Shown here piece by piece: positions 39,851 to 47,818 of a DNA stretch of 64,000 nt; position 1 is the first letter of the stretch, and every line of letters begins with the position of its first letter. Location: assembly GCF_009569385.1 (NCBI RefSeq), contig NZ_WBOF01000004.1:124001-188000 (forward strand), written 5' to 3'. The stretch comes from Streptomyces kaniharaensis. GTDB taxonomy: Bacteria > Actinomycetota > Actinomycetes > Streptomycetales > Streptomycetaceae. The position numbers and the translations under genes are program-made. Under the pieces are notes generated by a model. The model did no database searches. It was not told the DNA's origin and worked only from the letters and a program-made list of their open reading frames with translations.

Positions 39851-40984
39851 ATGAGTTCCCAAGTGCCCATGAAGGAACGGGCCTTGAACCCGGATCGGAT
39901 CGCCCGGATCGGCCGCGAGATGCAGGCCGCCTGCCCCGGCTTCGACGCCGCCTCGTTCACCGCCCAGGTCACCGCCGATCTGCCCAGCCTGGAGCTCAAG
40001 GCCCGCATCGCCCGCACCGCCGAGGGCCTGCACCAGCACCTTCCCGTCACCGGGCCGGCCGCCCTCGACACCGTGCTGCGCTCCCTGCCGGCCACGCCCG
40101 AGGCCGCCGGCGCGGAAACCGAATTCGGCCTCTACATCTACGCCCCCCACTCCGCCTACGTCGCCGCCCACCATCTCCACCCCGAGCGCCTCGGCCAGGC
40201 ATTCGCCGCGCTCGCCACGATCACCCCGTACTTCTCCGCCGAGGACGCCGTCCGCGCCTTCCTCACCACCTACCCCGAGCAGACGCTGACGGCCGCCGCG
40301 ACGTGGGCCACCGCCGCCGACCACCGGGTGCGGCGCCTGGCCAGCGAGGCCCTGCGCCCCCACCTGCCCTGGTCCGTCGGCACCGGCCTGCCCGTCGACA
40401 CCGCCCTGCCGCTGCTCGACGCGCTGCACGCCGACAGCAGCCGCTTCGTGACCACGTCGGTCGCCAACCATCTGCGCGACATCGCCCGCACCCAACCCGA
40501 CCTCGTCCTGGCCACCCTGGCCAGGTGGCGCAGCGAAGGACGCGCCACGAACACCGAGCTCGCCTTCATCACCCGCGAGGCGCTCAAGGCCCGCCTCAAG
40601 GACGGCTGGCCACCCGCCTACACGATCCTCGGCTACGACCCGCAAGCGGCCGTCAGCGTCAGCCCCCTCCGTCTGACCAACACCCACTACCGGCTCGGTG
40701 ACGGCCTCGCCTTCGAAGCCGACCTCACCGCCCCTACCGACACCCCGGTGCACGTCATGTACGTGCTGACTCGCACCGACCCCGGCACCCAGGCCCGAGA
40801 GAAGGTCGCTCACCTCACCCGGGCCACCGTCAAAGCAGGCACACCACTGCGCCTGTCCAAGACCCACCTCCTGAAGTCCACCGGCACCACCGCCCTCGCA
40901 CCGGGCAGCTACCACCTCGCACTCCAGGTCAACGGCCGCCGCCACCCTCCGGCGCTGCTCCGCATCACCAACCGCCCGGCCTGA
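39851..40984 (+). CDS. AlkC/AlkD-like DNA alkylation repair protein with C-terminal Ig-like domain
   Basis: A 377-residue protein. Residues about 120-270 are HEAT-like (VRRLASEALRPHLPW; ALHADSSRFVTTSVANHLRDIARTQPDLVLATLARWRSEG; TREALKARLKDGWPPAYTILGYDP), as in the AlkC branch of DNA glycosylases that remove 3-methyl- and other alkylated bases. After residue 280 a beta-rich region follows (LAFEADLTAPTDTPVHVMYVLTRTD...GSYHLALQVNGR), fitting the Ig-like domain that some AlkC proteins use to contact DNA. Such proteins give self-resistance in clusters for DNA-alkylating products (e.g. yatakemycin). Only 9 nt separate it from the oxygenase gene. Confidence 0.78.
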   Translation: MSSQVPMKERALNPDRIARIGREMQAACPGFDAASFTAQVTADLPSLELKARIARTAEGLHQHLPVTGPAALDTVLRSLPATPEAAGAETEFGLYIYAPHSAYVAAHHLHPERLGQAFAALATITPYFSAEDAVRAFLTTYPEQTLTAAATWATAADHRVRRLASEALRPHLPWSVGTGLPVDTALPLLDALHADSSRFVTTSVANHLRDIARTQPDLVLATLARWRSEGRATNTELAFITREALKARLKDGWPPAYTILGYDPQAAVSVSPLRLTNTHYRLGDGLAFEADLTAPTDTPVHVMYVLTRTDPGTQAREKVAHLTRATVKAGTPLRLSKTHLLKSTGTTALAPGSYHLALQVNGRRHPPALLRITNRPA

Positions 40985-41093
40985 CCAGGACGGCCCCGCC
41001 GCACGCAGCCCCTGGCGCCGTCAGGCCCCGCGCACCGATCGCAGCGCCACACCGCCGCCCGTTCGACCGGCCGATCCCGAGGAGCAGCCCGCA

Positions 41094-41678
41094 GTGATCC
41101 CCGCTCAACCCGACCACGACCGCCGTCGGCGGCTGCTCCAGGACCTTGCCGCCATCAGCCCCTGGGACTCGGTGGAGGCCCAGCACCTGGAGGAGACCGC
41201 GGCATGGATCTCCAGCGGGGCGCCGCTGGACCGGACCGCCTACGACGCGCCCGACCCGCACCTGGTCGCCTACTTCGTCGTCGCCGACCCTGACCGCGAA
41301 GAGCTCCTGCTGGGCCACCACGTCAAGAGCGGCCTGCGCCTTCCGGCCGGTGGGCACGCGGAGCCCGGAGAAGCGCTCTGGCAGACGGTCGAACGTGAGG
41401 CGGCGGAAGAACTGCGGCTCCCGGCTGTTCCCCTCCTCGGCCAGAGCCCGTTCTTCCTCACCCGCACGCCGACAGTGGGTCCGCGCAGTCACACCGACGT
41501 GTCGTGCTGGTTCGTTCTACGCGCTCACCGGCAAGAGGTCAGCTGGTTCGACCCCGGCGAGTACACGGCCGTCGAGTGGCTGCCCTGGCAGCGGGTTCTC
41601 GAAGAACCCATCCATCAACTCGACCCGAACATGCACCGGTTCACACACAAGCTCCTGGCCGCGGTGACGGCCGACTGA
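41094..41678 (+). CDS. Nudix hydrolase
   Basis: A 194-residue protein. The Nudix box runs from GGHAEPGEALWQTVEREAAEELRLP (about residues 82-106). The N-terminal 60 residues (LLQDLAAISPWDSVEAQHLEETAAWISSGAPL) are a helical extension common in Streptomyces Nudix proteins. GTG 41094 follows GAGGAGC. Substrate unknown. First of four Nudix genes in a row. Confidence 0.88.
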   Translation: MIPAQPDHDRRRRLLQDLAAISPWDSVEAQHLEETAAWISSGAPLDRTAYDAPDPHLVAYFVVADPDREELLLGHHVKSGLRLPAGGHAEPGEALWQTVEREAAEELRLPAVPLLGQSPFFLTRTPTVGPRSHTDVSCWFVLRAHRQEVSWFDPGEYTAVEWLPWQRVLEEPIHQLDPNMHRFTHKLLAAVTAD

Positions 41679-41815
41679 CCCGCGAAGGCACCCGGCAGCG
41701 GGACCCTGCGCAGCGAGATCGGCGGACCGCAGTCGATGCCCTCGAGGTCCCCGCGACGACGAGTAACCGGAGCGCCCCACCAGGCGCTCAACGTCCGAGA
41801 GAACGAGGCGATGCA

Positions 41816-42436
41816 GTGACCGACCAGCAGACGACGACGCCGACGCGCTCAGTGCGGGAGGTGACCGCGAGCACTTTCCTGCTGCGCCGCGACGCGGGCC
41901 AATGGTTCGTGGGTCTGATCTGGCACGACCGGCTGGGCAGCCACATGCCGGCCGGCGGTCACGGCGAGGTCGGGGAGGGAGTGCACGACGCCGCGGTCCG
42001 CGAGGTCCTGGAGGAGACCGGCCACAGGGCCCGCCTGGTCCCCGGACCCACGGTGCCCACCCCCACCGGGTTCCCTCACCGTCCCGTTCCCGCTCCGTGG
42101 TGGATCTGCGAGGGCGGGGCAAGCCCTGACGGACACACCAGCACCCCGCACACCCACGTCGACCACATCTACCTGGCCCTCGCCGAAACCGCGTCCGCGG
42201 CAGCCGAGCAGCAGGCCGACCACCAGCTCACCTGGTTCACCCGCAGCCGCCTCACTACCGACCCGACCGTATCCGAGGACAGTCGACTCCTCGCGCTGCA
42301 GCTGATGAGCTGGCTGGACGGCGCCCCTGCCGGCGCCGAGGACGACCCGGAGCAGCTCAGCGCCCACCTCGCCCACCGAGCGGCCTTGGGTCTCGTCCTG
42401 CCGGCGCAGCAGAGGCAGCAGGAGGGACCGGCATGA
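41816..42436 (+). CDS. Nudix hydrolase
   Basis: A 206-residue protein. SHMPAGGHGEVGEGVHDAAVREVLEETGHRA (about residues 42-72) is the Nudix box with REVLEE retained. PTGFPHRPVPAPWW and HTHVDHIYLALAE follow the box as substrate-side loops. GTG 41816 is preferred over the far upstream frame start at 41504, which would overlap the previous gene. Its stop overlaps the next start by 4 nt. Confidence 0.88.
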   Translation: MTDQQTTTPTRSVREVTASTFLLRRDAGQWFVGLIWHDRLGSHMPAGGHGEVGEGVHDAAVREVLEETGHRARLVPGPTVPTPTGFPHRPVPAPWWICEGGASPDGHTSTPHTHVDHIYLALAETASAAAEQQADHQLTWFTRSRLTTDPTVSEDSRLLALQLMSWLDGAPAGAEDDPEQLSAHLAHRAALGLVLPAQQRQQEGPA

Positions 42437-43002
42437 TCAACGGCTGGAGCACGGTCTCCTCGACCGTCCAGTACACGGGCGTCCGGGTGACCGTGCGCCG
42501 CGACTCGGTCCGGCGCGCCGACCAGAGCCTGGGCACGTACGAGTACACCGAGTCCGTCGACGGCGTGCGGGTCGTGGCCCTCGACGACCGGGGCCGGATC
42601 GCCCTGGTGGAGGAGGCCGTCTACGTCTGCGGCCAGCGGCTGCTGATGTGCCCCGGTGGCGGGTGCGAGCCCGGCGAGGACCCGCTGGCGGCCGCGCGCC
42701 GGGAGCTGGCCGAGGAGGCCGGAATCCACGCCGCCGAGATCGAACTGCTGACGACGATGTGGCGGATGCCTGCCGGCGCGCGTACCCGCGAACACCTCTA
42801 CCTCGCCCGGGGCCTGAGCGTCGGAGAACACCACCGGGACCCGAGCGAGGCCGACATGGAACTGCACTGGTTCCCCCTGGAGAAGGCGGTGGCGATGTGC
42901 ACCGCGGGCCGGATCGTCGAGGCCGGCACCCTCGCGGCGGTCCTGCTGACCGCGCAGCGCGCAGACATCCGGGCCACGCCGTCCGCTGACCGCCCGAGCT
43001 GA
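42433..43002 (+). CDS. Nudix hydrolase, ADP-ribose-pyrophosphatase-like
   Basis: A 189-residue protein. The N-terminal strand-rich part (VQYTGVRVTVRRDSVRR...YEYTESVDGVRVVALDDRGRIALVEEAVY) and the box MCPGGGCEPGEDPLAAARRELAEEAGIHAAEIELL resemble ADP-ribose/sugar-nucleotide pyrophosphatases, in which this N-terminal domain swaps between subunits. The late ELHWFPLEKAVAMCTAGRI is also typical. Substrate class is inferred. Confidence 0.88.
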   Translation: MINGWSTVSSTVQYTGVRVTVRRDSVRRADQSLGTYEYTESVDGVRVVALDDRGRIALVEEAVYVCGQRLLMCPGGGCEPGEDPLAAARRELAEEAGIHAAEIELLTTMWRMPAGARTREHLYLARGLSVGEHHRDPSEADMELHWFPLEKAVAMCTAGRIVEAGTLAAVLLTAQRADIRATPSADRPS

Positions 43003-43010
43003 GGAGACTG

Positions 43011-44003
43011 GTGACCGACACCGACATGGCAGGCGCCGAGCAGGATCCTGACCTAGTGCGTTACCTGGCCGCGCACGCTGCCCCCGCCGCGTGCGCGGAC
43101 GCGCTGATCCGCAACGCCCAGGGCCAGGTCCTGATCGTCGATCCGGTGTACAAGCCGGGCTGGGACCTGCCCGGCGGCATGCTGGACGACGAGGAGCCGG
43201 CCGAGGCGCTCGTGCGGGAGCTGCGGGAGGAACTGGGGCTGCACGCCGAGGTCGGCCGCCTGCTGGCGGTGGACACGGTGTCCGCCCGCCGCTGGGGACG
43301 CACGATCGTCTGCTTCCTCTATGCGGCCCACCCCGCGAAGGCCGCCGAGGCGGCCGACCTGGTGCTGCAGAGCAGCGAGATCCGAGAGGCCCGGTTCGTC
43401 GGCGACCAGGAGGCGCTCGCCCTGCTGGCCGAGCCGGTGGCCGCCCGCCTGGCCGCGGCGCTGGCCGCGGAGCGCGGATCCCATACCGCGGTGCTGCGCG
43501 ACGGCCGCCCTGCGCCGGTGGCGCGGCGCGACCACTACCGGCTGCTGCCGGCGCCGATGATGGCGGCCACCGTCCTCGTACGGGACACCGCCGGTCGGGT
43601 CCTGGTCCTGGAACCGAGTTACAAGGCGCACCTCGAACTGCCAGGCGGGATGGTCGAGGCGCACGAGACCCCGGCGCAGGCCGCCGGCCGTGAGCTGGCG
43701 GAGGAGCTCGGTCTGCGGGTGCCGGTCGGCCGGCTGCTGGTCGTGGACAGCAACTCCGCCGCCCTGTCCAAGTACGGGAGGGCTCTGACCTGCCACATCT
43801 ACGACGCCGAGCCGCTGACGCCCGCTCAGACACGGGAGCTGCGCTTCGTGGACGGGGAGATCCGCGCGGCCCAGTGGCTGGAGCCGAAGGACGCCCAGAA
43901 TGCGCTGCCTCCACTGCTGGCGGAACGGGTGGCTGCGGCGCTTCGGGCTCTGGAGGCCGGCACCGTCGAGGTGATCGAGCGAAGCAGACCGGAGGCAGCG
44001 TGA
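43011..44003 (+). CDS. Tandem Nudix hydrolase (two Nudix domains)
   Basis: A 330-residue protein made of two Nudix domains. Domain 1 has PVYKPGWDLPGGMLDDEEPAEALVRELREELGL (about residues 43-75). Domain 2 has SYKAHLELPGGMVEAHETPAQAAGRELAEELGL (about 203-235). Both retain the REXXEE metal-binding core. Each box is followed by a similar VGRLLxVD strand, so the gene arose by internal duplication. Domain 1 is also close to the Nudix gene at 4828. GAGGAG lies upstream of GTG 43011. Confidence 0.9.
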   Translation: MTDTDMAGAEQDPDLVRYLAAHAAPAACADALIRNAQGQVLIVDPVYKPGWDLPGGMLDDEEPAEALVRELREELGLHAEVGRLLAVDTVSARRWGRTIVCFLYAAHPAKAAEAADLVLQSSEIREARFVGDQEALALLAEPVAARLAAALAAERGSHTAVLRDGRPAPVARRDHYRLLPAPMMAATVLVRDTAGRVLVLEPSYKAHLELPGGMVEAHETPAQAAGRELAEELGLRVPVGRLLVVDSNSAALSKYGRALTCHIYDAEPLTPAQTRELRFVDGEIRAAQWLEPKDAQNALPPLLAERVAAALRALEAGTVEVIERSRPEAA

Positions 44004-44031
44004 GCCCCCGCTCCCCCGGCGGAGTGTGAGC

Positions 44032-44271
44032 GTGGCCGGCCGCCACAGCCGCCTGCCCGATCCGGCAGCACAGCGCCCGGCCGATGCCGACCAGCAGCTG
44101 CGGGCCGTGTCGGGCGGCCAGCCGGTCACGGAGGAGGGCGTTGCCATTCCGGACGGCGGCGACGCCGCGTTCCTCTACCGGCGCGAGTTCCTGCCCGACG
44201 GCCGAGTCCGCACAGTCATGGTCCGTCTGGACACCGCCGGTCTGCCCTTCCCCCCGCCCGACCGCCCCTGA
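44032..44271 (+). CDS. Small hypothetical protein, 79 residues
   Basis: GTG 44032 follows GGAG (44021-44024) by 7 nt. The product has a polar N-terminus and a compact C-terminus (DAAFLYRREFLPDGRVRTVMVRLDTAGLPFPP) likely to form a beta hairpin. Not recognised. It sits between the tandem Nudix gene and the phosphatase with short gaps. Confidence 0.5.
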   Translation: MAGRHSRLPDPAAQRPADADQQLRAVSGGQPVTEEGVAIPDGGDAAFLYRREFLPDGRVRTVMVRLDTAGLPFPPPDRP

Positions 44272-44305
44272 CCCCGCGCACCATCGAGTGTTCCTGGAGG
44301 AGCCG

Positions 44306-45160
44306 ATGCACAGCAGCAGGTTGAAGATCACGGCAGCCACCCGGGCCGGCAGTCCCCGCGTGGCGTCGGAGGACCGGGTGCGTACCGCCCCAGGCCTGAT
44401 CGTCGTCGTCGACGGCGTCACCACGGTCGCCGACGGCGCCGAGGCACTCGGCGGCACCTACGCCGATGCCCTCGGCGAGGAGGTCATCGCGCTCGCCGGC
44501 GACCCGGACACCGACCTGCGCACCGCGCTCGCGGAGGCGATCGGCCGCACCGCCAAAGCTCTGAACCTGGCCCTGCCGACGGTGCCGGGCAGTTCGGCGC
44601 AGGCGACCGTGACGGTCGCCAGGGTGCGCGGCACCTCGTTCGAAGCCGCCGCCATCGGAGACAGCCCGGTCGCGGCGATCAGCCACGACAGCTCGGTGCG
44701 CGTCCTCACCGACGACCGCCTGGCAGCCCTCGTCGGCAACCGTCCCGCGCGCCTGGAGCAGTGGGAGCGGCTGCGCTCGGGGGTCGGGCGGATCGGGGAC
44801 CAGCGCCACCGGGAGCTGATGCAGGAGATCATGCGCGGGCTGTCCGACGCGGTCAACGTCCCCGGCGGCTACTGGATCGCGGGAGCCGACCCCCAGGCCG
44901 GGCTGAACGCCGTCGTCGCCAGCTGGCCGCTCGAAGAACTCTCCGACATCCTCATCGCCACCGACGGCACCTCGGTGGCTGTCGACAAGTACGGGCTCCT
45001 GACGTGGCCCCAGATCGCGGACCTGTGCCGGACCGAGGGCCCCGACGCTGTCCTCGACCTCGTCGACGAGGCCGATGCGAGCGACCCGTTCGGCCACCGC
45101 TGGCCGCGGGCCAAGCCCGGCGACGACAAGACGCTCGTCCACGTGCTGGTAGCTCCGTGA
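44306..45160 (+). CDS. PP2C-like protein phosphatase
   Basis: A 284-residue protein. APGLIVVVDGVTT (about residues 28-40) provides the first metal-binding Asp of PP2C enzymes. ATVTVARVRGTSFEAAAIGDSPVAAIS is the second strand pair with the GDS motif. LIATDGTSVAVDKYGLLTWPQIADL gives the third Asp, and GDDKTLVHVLV the terminal DD. It dephosphorylates Ser/Thr in proteins or related substrates. GGAGGAG lies just before the ATG (spacing 3). It is the last gene of the Nudix operon. Confidence 0.85.
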   Translation: MHSSRLKITAATRAGSPRVASEDRVRTAPGLIVVVDGVTTVADGAEALGGTYADALGEEVIALAGDPDTDLRTALAEAIGRTAKALNLALPTVPGSSAQATVTVARVRGTSFEAAAIGDSPVAAISHDSSVRVLTDDRLAALVGNRPARLEQWERLRSGVGRIGDQRHRELMQEIMRGLSDAVNVPGGYWIAGADPQAGLNAVVASWPLEELSDILIATDGTSVAVDKYGLLTWPQIADLCRTEGPDAVLDLVDEADASDPFGHRWPRAKPGDDKTLVHVLVAP

Positions 45161-45210
45161 CGGGACGTGGACACCCAGCCGCGCCACGGCCGGATACCGG
45201 ATCCGTCACC

Positions 45211-45245
45211 GCTGCGGCCCGGTGAGCTTCTCACCGGGCCGCAGC
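45211..45245 (+). terminator. Strong hairpin terminator after the Nudix/PP2C operon
   Basis: A perfect 16-bp stem (45211-45226 with 45230-45245, outer GCTGCGGC, inner GGTGAG/CTCACC) with a 3-nt loop CTT. It begins 51 nt after the phosphatase stop. There is no T-run, as usual in Streptomyces. Confidence 0.85.
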
Positions 45246-45649
45246 GTCCATCTCCACCGCCCCGCCCGCCAGCTGTCCAGCCTCTTGCGGGTAGCGCTCA
45301 AGGTGGGCGGTGAGCACTCCCTCAATATCGGAACCAGTGATCGCCACAGGTCCTCGGCCCACGGAGGAGCCCCGCCGAGAAGGCCGCTCGAAGGCGGCCA
45401 CTAGGCACGTGCTCAGTCAGCTCCACAAGGGTCGTGGCGTACCGGAAGTCCAGCACTCTCGCCCCACTGCCGTGCGGCGCTTGGGAACCTCGGCGATTCG
45501 GCCAACCGCCTCTTGTGGCGGTGCCGTTGCGGGAGCTGGGTCGGTGCAGTTTCCACGGTTCCTCGAACGCTCTATCCCGGGACTTCAGGACCGACCGAAA
45601 AACGTGTGTTCGATATCCCGGCTGTGTCGTTGAGCCTCGCGAACCAGCC
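45246..45649. other. Intergenic region before the ABC transporter
   Basis: About 400 nt between the terminator and GTG 45650. Reading frames here (plus-strand extension of the transporter, and a minus-strand frame ending at 45322) show no family similarity. A promoter is expected but no clear -10/-35 pair was identified. Confidence 0.4.
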
Positions 45650-47614
45650 GTGACGACCGACAGGGGGATCGACTTGACCTCGGGCAGCACAGCCGCACAG
45701 CCGAGCACGGACGAAGCGGAGGGGACTCCACCGGACGGCGGGGGCGCGGCGCAGGAGGAGGAGTTCCAGTACCGGGACGAGTCCCGGCTCCAAGCCGGCG
45801 CGCAGATGACGACGACCACGATGGCGCGGCGCCTGCCCGTGCTGGTGCGCCGGTCGCTGCGGATGGCGTGGCAGGTGGACCGGGGCGCGACGGCCGGGCT
45901 GCTCGCGTGCCAGCTCGGCACGGGCGTGCTGGCCGCGCTGGGCCTGTTCGCTGTCACCGGGACCCTCACCGCGCTGATCTCCTCCGGCGACATCACCGAG
46001 CGACTGCGGGAGGCGGCTCCGCAGTTGGCCGTCATCGCGGCGGCCGCGGGGCTGCGGGCCCTGCTGGGGGTCACGGTGACGTGGCTGACCGGTCGGCTGC
46101 GGCCGGTGCTCGCCCGGGCCGCGGAAGTCAGCATGGTCGAGGCGGCTCTCGGCGCCGAGGCCGCGGCGAATAACAAGCCGGGATACAACGACCAGTACGA
46201 CATCGCCGACCGCGGCGCCCAGGTCACCCCCGACCTCGTGGAGGAAGCCCAGGACGTGCTGGCCGCCACGGCGACCCTCGCCGCCGGCGCCACGGTCCTC
46301 ACCGTGATCCACCCGATTCTCCTGCCTCTGCTTCTCCTTGCGTGCCTGCCGCAGGCCGCCGCGTACGTGCGCGCGGCCCGCGTGGTGTACCTCGCGGGCC
46401 TGGAGACGTCGGGGCGCCGCCGGATGCTGCACAAGCTGCGCTGGCACATGTCCTACATGGAGTCCAGCGAGGAGATGCGGGCCTGCCTGGCCGGCCCGTT
46501 CCTCCTGGGCCGCTACCGGCGGCTGGCCGCCTCCGTCAACGTCTCGGAGCGCGAGGCCGCGAACACCGGGGCATGGATGGGCCTGGCCGGGGCGGCGGCC
46601 GGTGGTGTCGCCTCGGCAGCGGTCTGGGCGACCCTGCTGTGGCTGCTGGTCTCCGGCCGGATGGACCTGGCGGCGGGCGGTGGCGCGGTCTTCGCCTTGC
46701 AGACGGCGACCGGCTCGGTGCGGGGCATCATCAACGGCGGGGCCCGGCTGGTGCGCACCGGCTGGTACGTGCAGGACTGGCAGAACTTCATCGACAACGC
46801 GCACGGGCAGGCGATGGTGGCCTCGCGTGGCTCCGAGTTGTTGTCGGCGCCGCCGGAGCGGTTCGAGGTCCGCGACGTCACCTACCGGTACGACGGTGCG
46901 GACAAGGACAGCCTGGCCGGGGTGTCGCTGACGGTACGGCGCGGGGAGATCGTGGCGTTGGTCGGGGAGAACGGGTCGGGGAAGACGACGCTGTCCCGGC
47001 TGATCTGCGGGCTGCTCCTGCCGACCTCCGGGGAAGTGGCCTGGGACCACAAGACCACCACGCGGCTGGAGCCGTGGGAGGCGTGGAAGCACGTGGCGGT
47101 GGCACCGCAGCGGTTCACCTATCTGCCCCTGACCCTCCGCGACAACGTCACCCTCGGGCAGGGTGACACCAGCGACGCTGCGCTCATGGCGGCCTGCGAG
47201 GCGTCCGGAGCCGCGGACATGCTGCCCGCCCTCCGTTCCGGCCTCGACACCCTTCTGACCAGCGAATGGTTCGGCGGCCACCAGCTGTCCGGCGGGCAGT
47301 GGCAACGCGTCATCCTGACCAGGGCATTTCACCGGAAGGCCAGCCTGCTGGTGATGGATGAGCCCACGGCCGCCCTCGATGCCCGAGCCGAGCACCATGT
47401 GTTCACCGGCCTGCGGGACCTGGCCAAGGACCGGGCCATCCTGCTGATCACGCACCGCCTTGCCAACGTCGCGGTGGCCGACCGGATCGTCGTTCTGGAC
47501 CAGGGACGCCTGGTCCAGGAGGGAACGTACGCGCAGCTCACCCGCGAGCCCGGGCTCTTTCGGAGCCTGTGGGAATTGGAGCAGCGCACCGGCGGTGCGC
47601 CCGATCCCGCCTGA
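45650..47614 (+). CDS. ABC exporter, fused permease and ATPase
   Basis: A 654-residue half-transporter. The first 60 residues are acidic and flexible. About six hydrophobic segments follow (GLLACQLGTGVLAALGLFAVTG; LAVIAAAAGLRALLGVTVTWL; ATATLAAGATVLTVIHPILLPLLLLACL; ANTGAWMGLAGAAAGGVASAAVWATLLWLLV). The ATPase domain has Walker A VGENGSGKTTLSRL, Q-loop VAPQRFTYL, signature HQLSGGQWQRVILTRAF, Walker B LLVMDEPTAALDA and H-loop ILLITHRLAN. This layout is that of bacterial multidrug or peptide exporters. GTG 45650 lacks a strong ribosome site, so the start is uncertain. No peptidase domain is present. Confidence 0.9.
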   Translation: MTTDRGIDLTSGSTAAQPSTDEAEGTPPDGGGAAQEEEFQYRDESRLQAGAQMTTTTMARRLPVLVRRSLRMAWQVDRGATAGLLACQLGTGVLAALGLFAVTGTLTALISSGDITERLREAAPQLAVIAAAAGLRALLGVTVTWLTGRLRPVLARAAEVSMVEAALGAEAAANNKPGYNDQYDIADRGAQVTPDLVEEAQDVLAATATLAAGATVLTVIHPILLPLLLLACLPQAAAYVRAARVVYLAGLETSGRRRMLHKLRWHMSYMESSEEMRACLAGPFLLGRYRRLAASVNVSEREAANTGAWMGLAGAAAGGVASAAVWATLLWLLVSGRMDLAAGGGAVFALQTATGSVRGIINGGARLVRTGWYVQDWQNFIDNAHGQAMVASRGSELLSAPPERFEVRDVTYRYDGADKDSLAGVSLTVRRGEIVALVGENGSGKTTLSRLICGLLLPTSGEVAWDHKTTTRLEPWEAWKHVAVAPQRFTYLPLTLRDNVTLGQGDTSDAALMAACEASGAADMLPALRSGLDTLLTSEWFGGHQLSGGQWQRVILTRAFHRKASLLVMDEPTAALDARAEHHVFTGLRDLAKDRAILLITHRLANVAVADRIVVLDQGRLVQEGTYAQLTREPGLFRSLWELEQRTGGAPDPA

Positions 47615-47635
47615 GACCCGCCGCAGTTCTGAGCC

Positions 47636-47664
47636 GACCCCGGCCGGCCGGCCCGGCCGGGGTC
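47636..47664 (+). terminator. GC-rich hairpin terminator after the ABC exporter
   Basis: Arms of 11 nt (47636-47646 and 47654-47664, GACCCCGGCCG with CGGCCGGGGTC) around a 7-nt loop, beginning 22 nt after the stop codon. Confidence 0.7.
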
Positions 47665-47818
47665 CGTCACCCCCGACCGGGCCGGCCGATCCGGCACCCC
47701 CGAAGACCCACGCGACCGACGATCCCCCGGGAGGAACCGTGTTCCCCGACCGCACCGAACCTGATGGCGGTGTGCCCTGCCGCTCCACCATCCCGCAGCC
47801 GGGCGCGGGGTCTGCCGG

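Noticed and set aside
45434..45649. N-terminal extension of the ABC exporter from an upstream GTG
   Set aside because: The extension is rich in Arg, Pro and Cys and unlike exporter N-termini; GTG 45650 gives a normal length.
45650..47614. ABC exporter as the transporter of the KLGMRPG peptide
   Set aside because: It lacks a peptidase domain, lies 8 kb away behind two other operons and is on the other strand; the link is too weak to assert.
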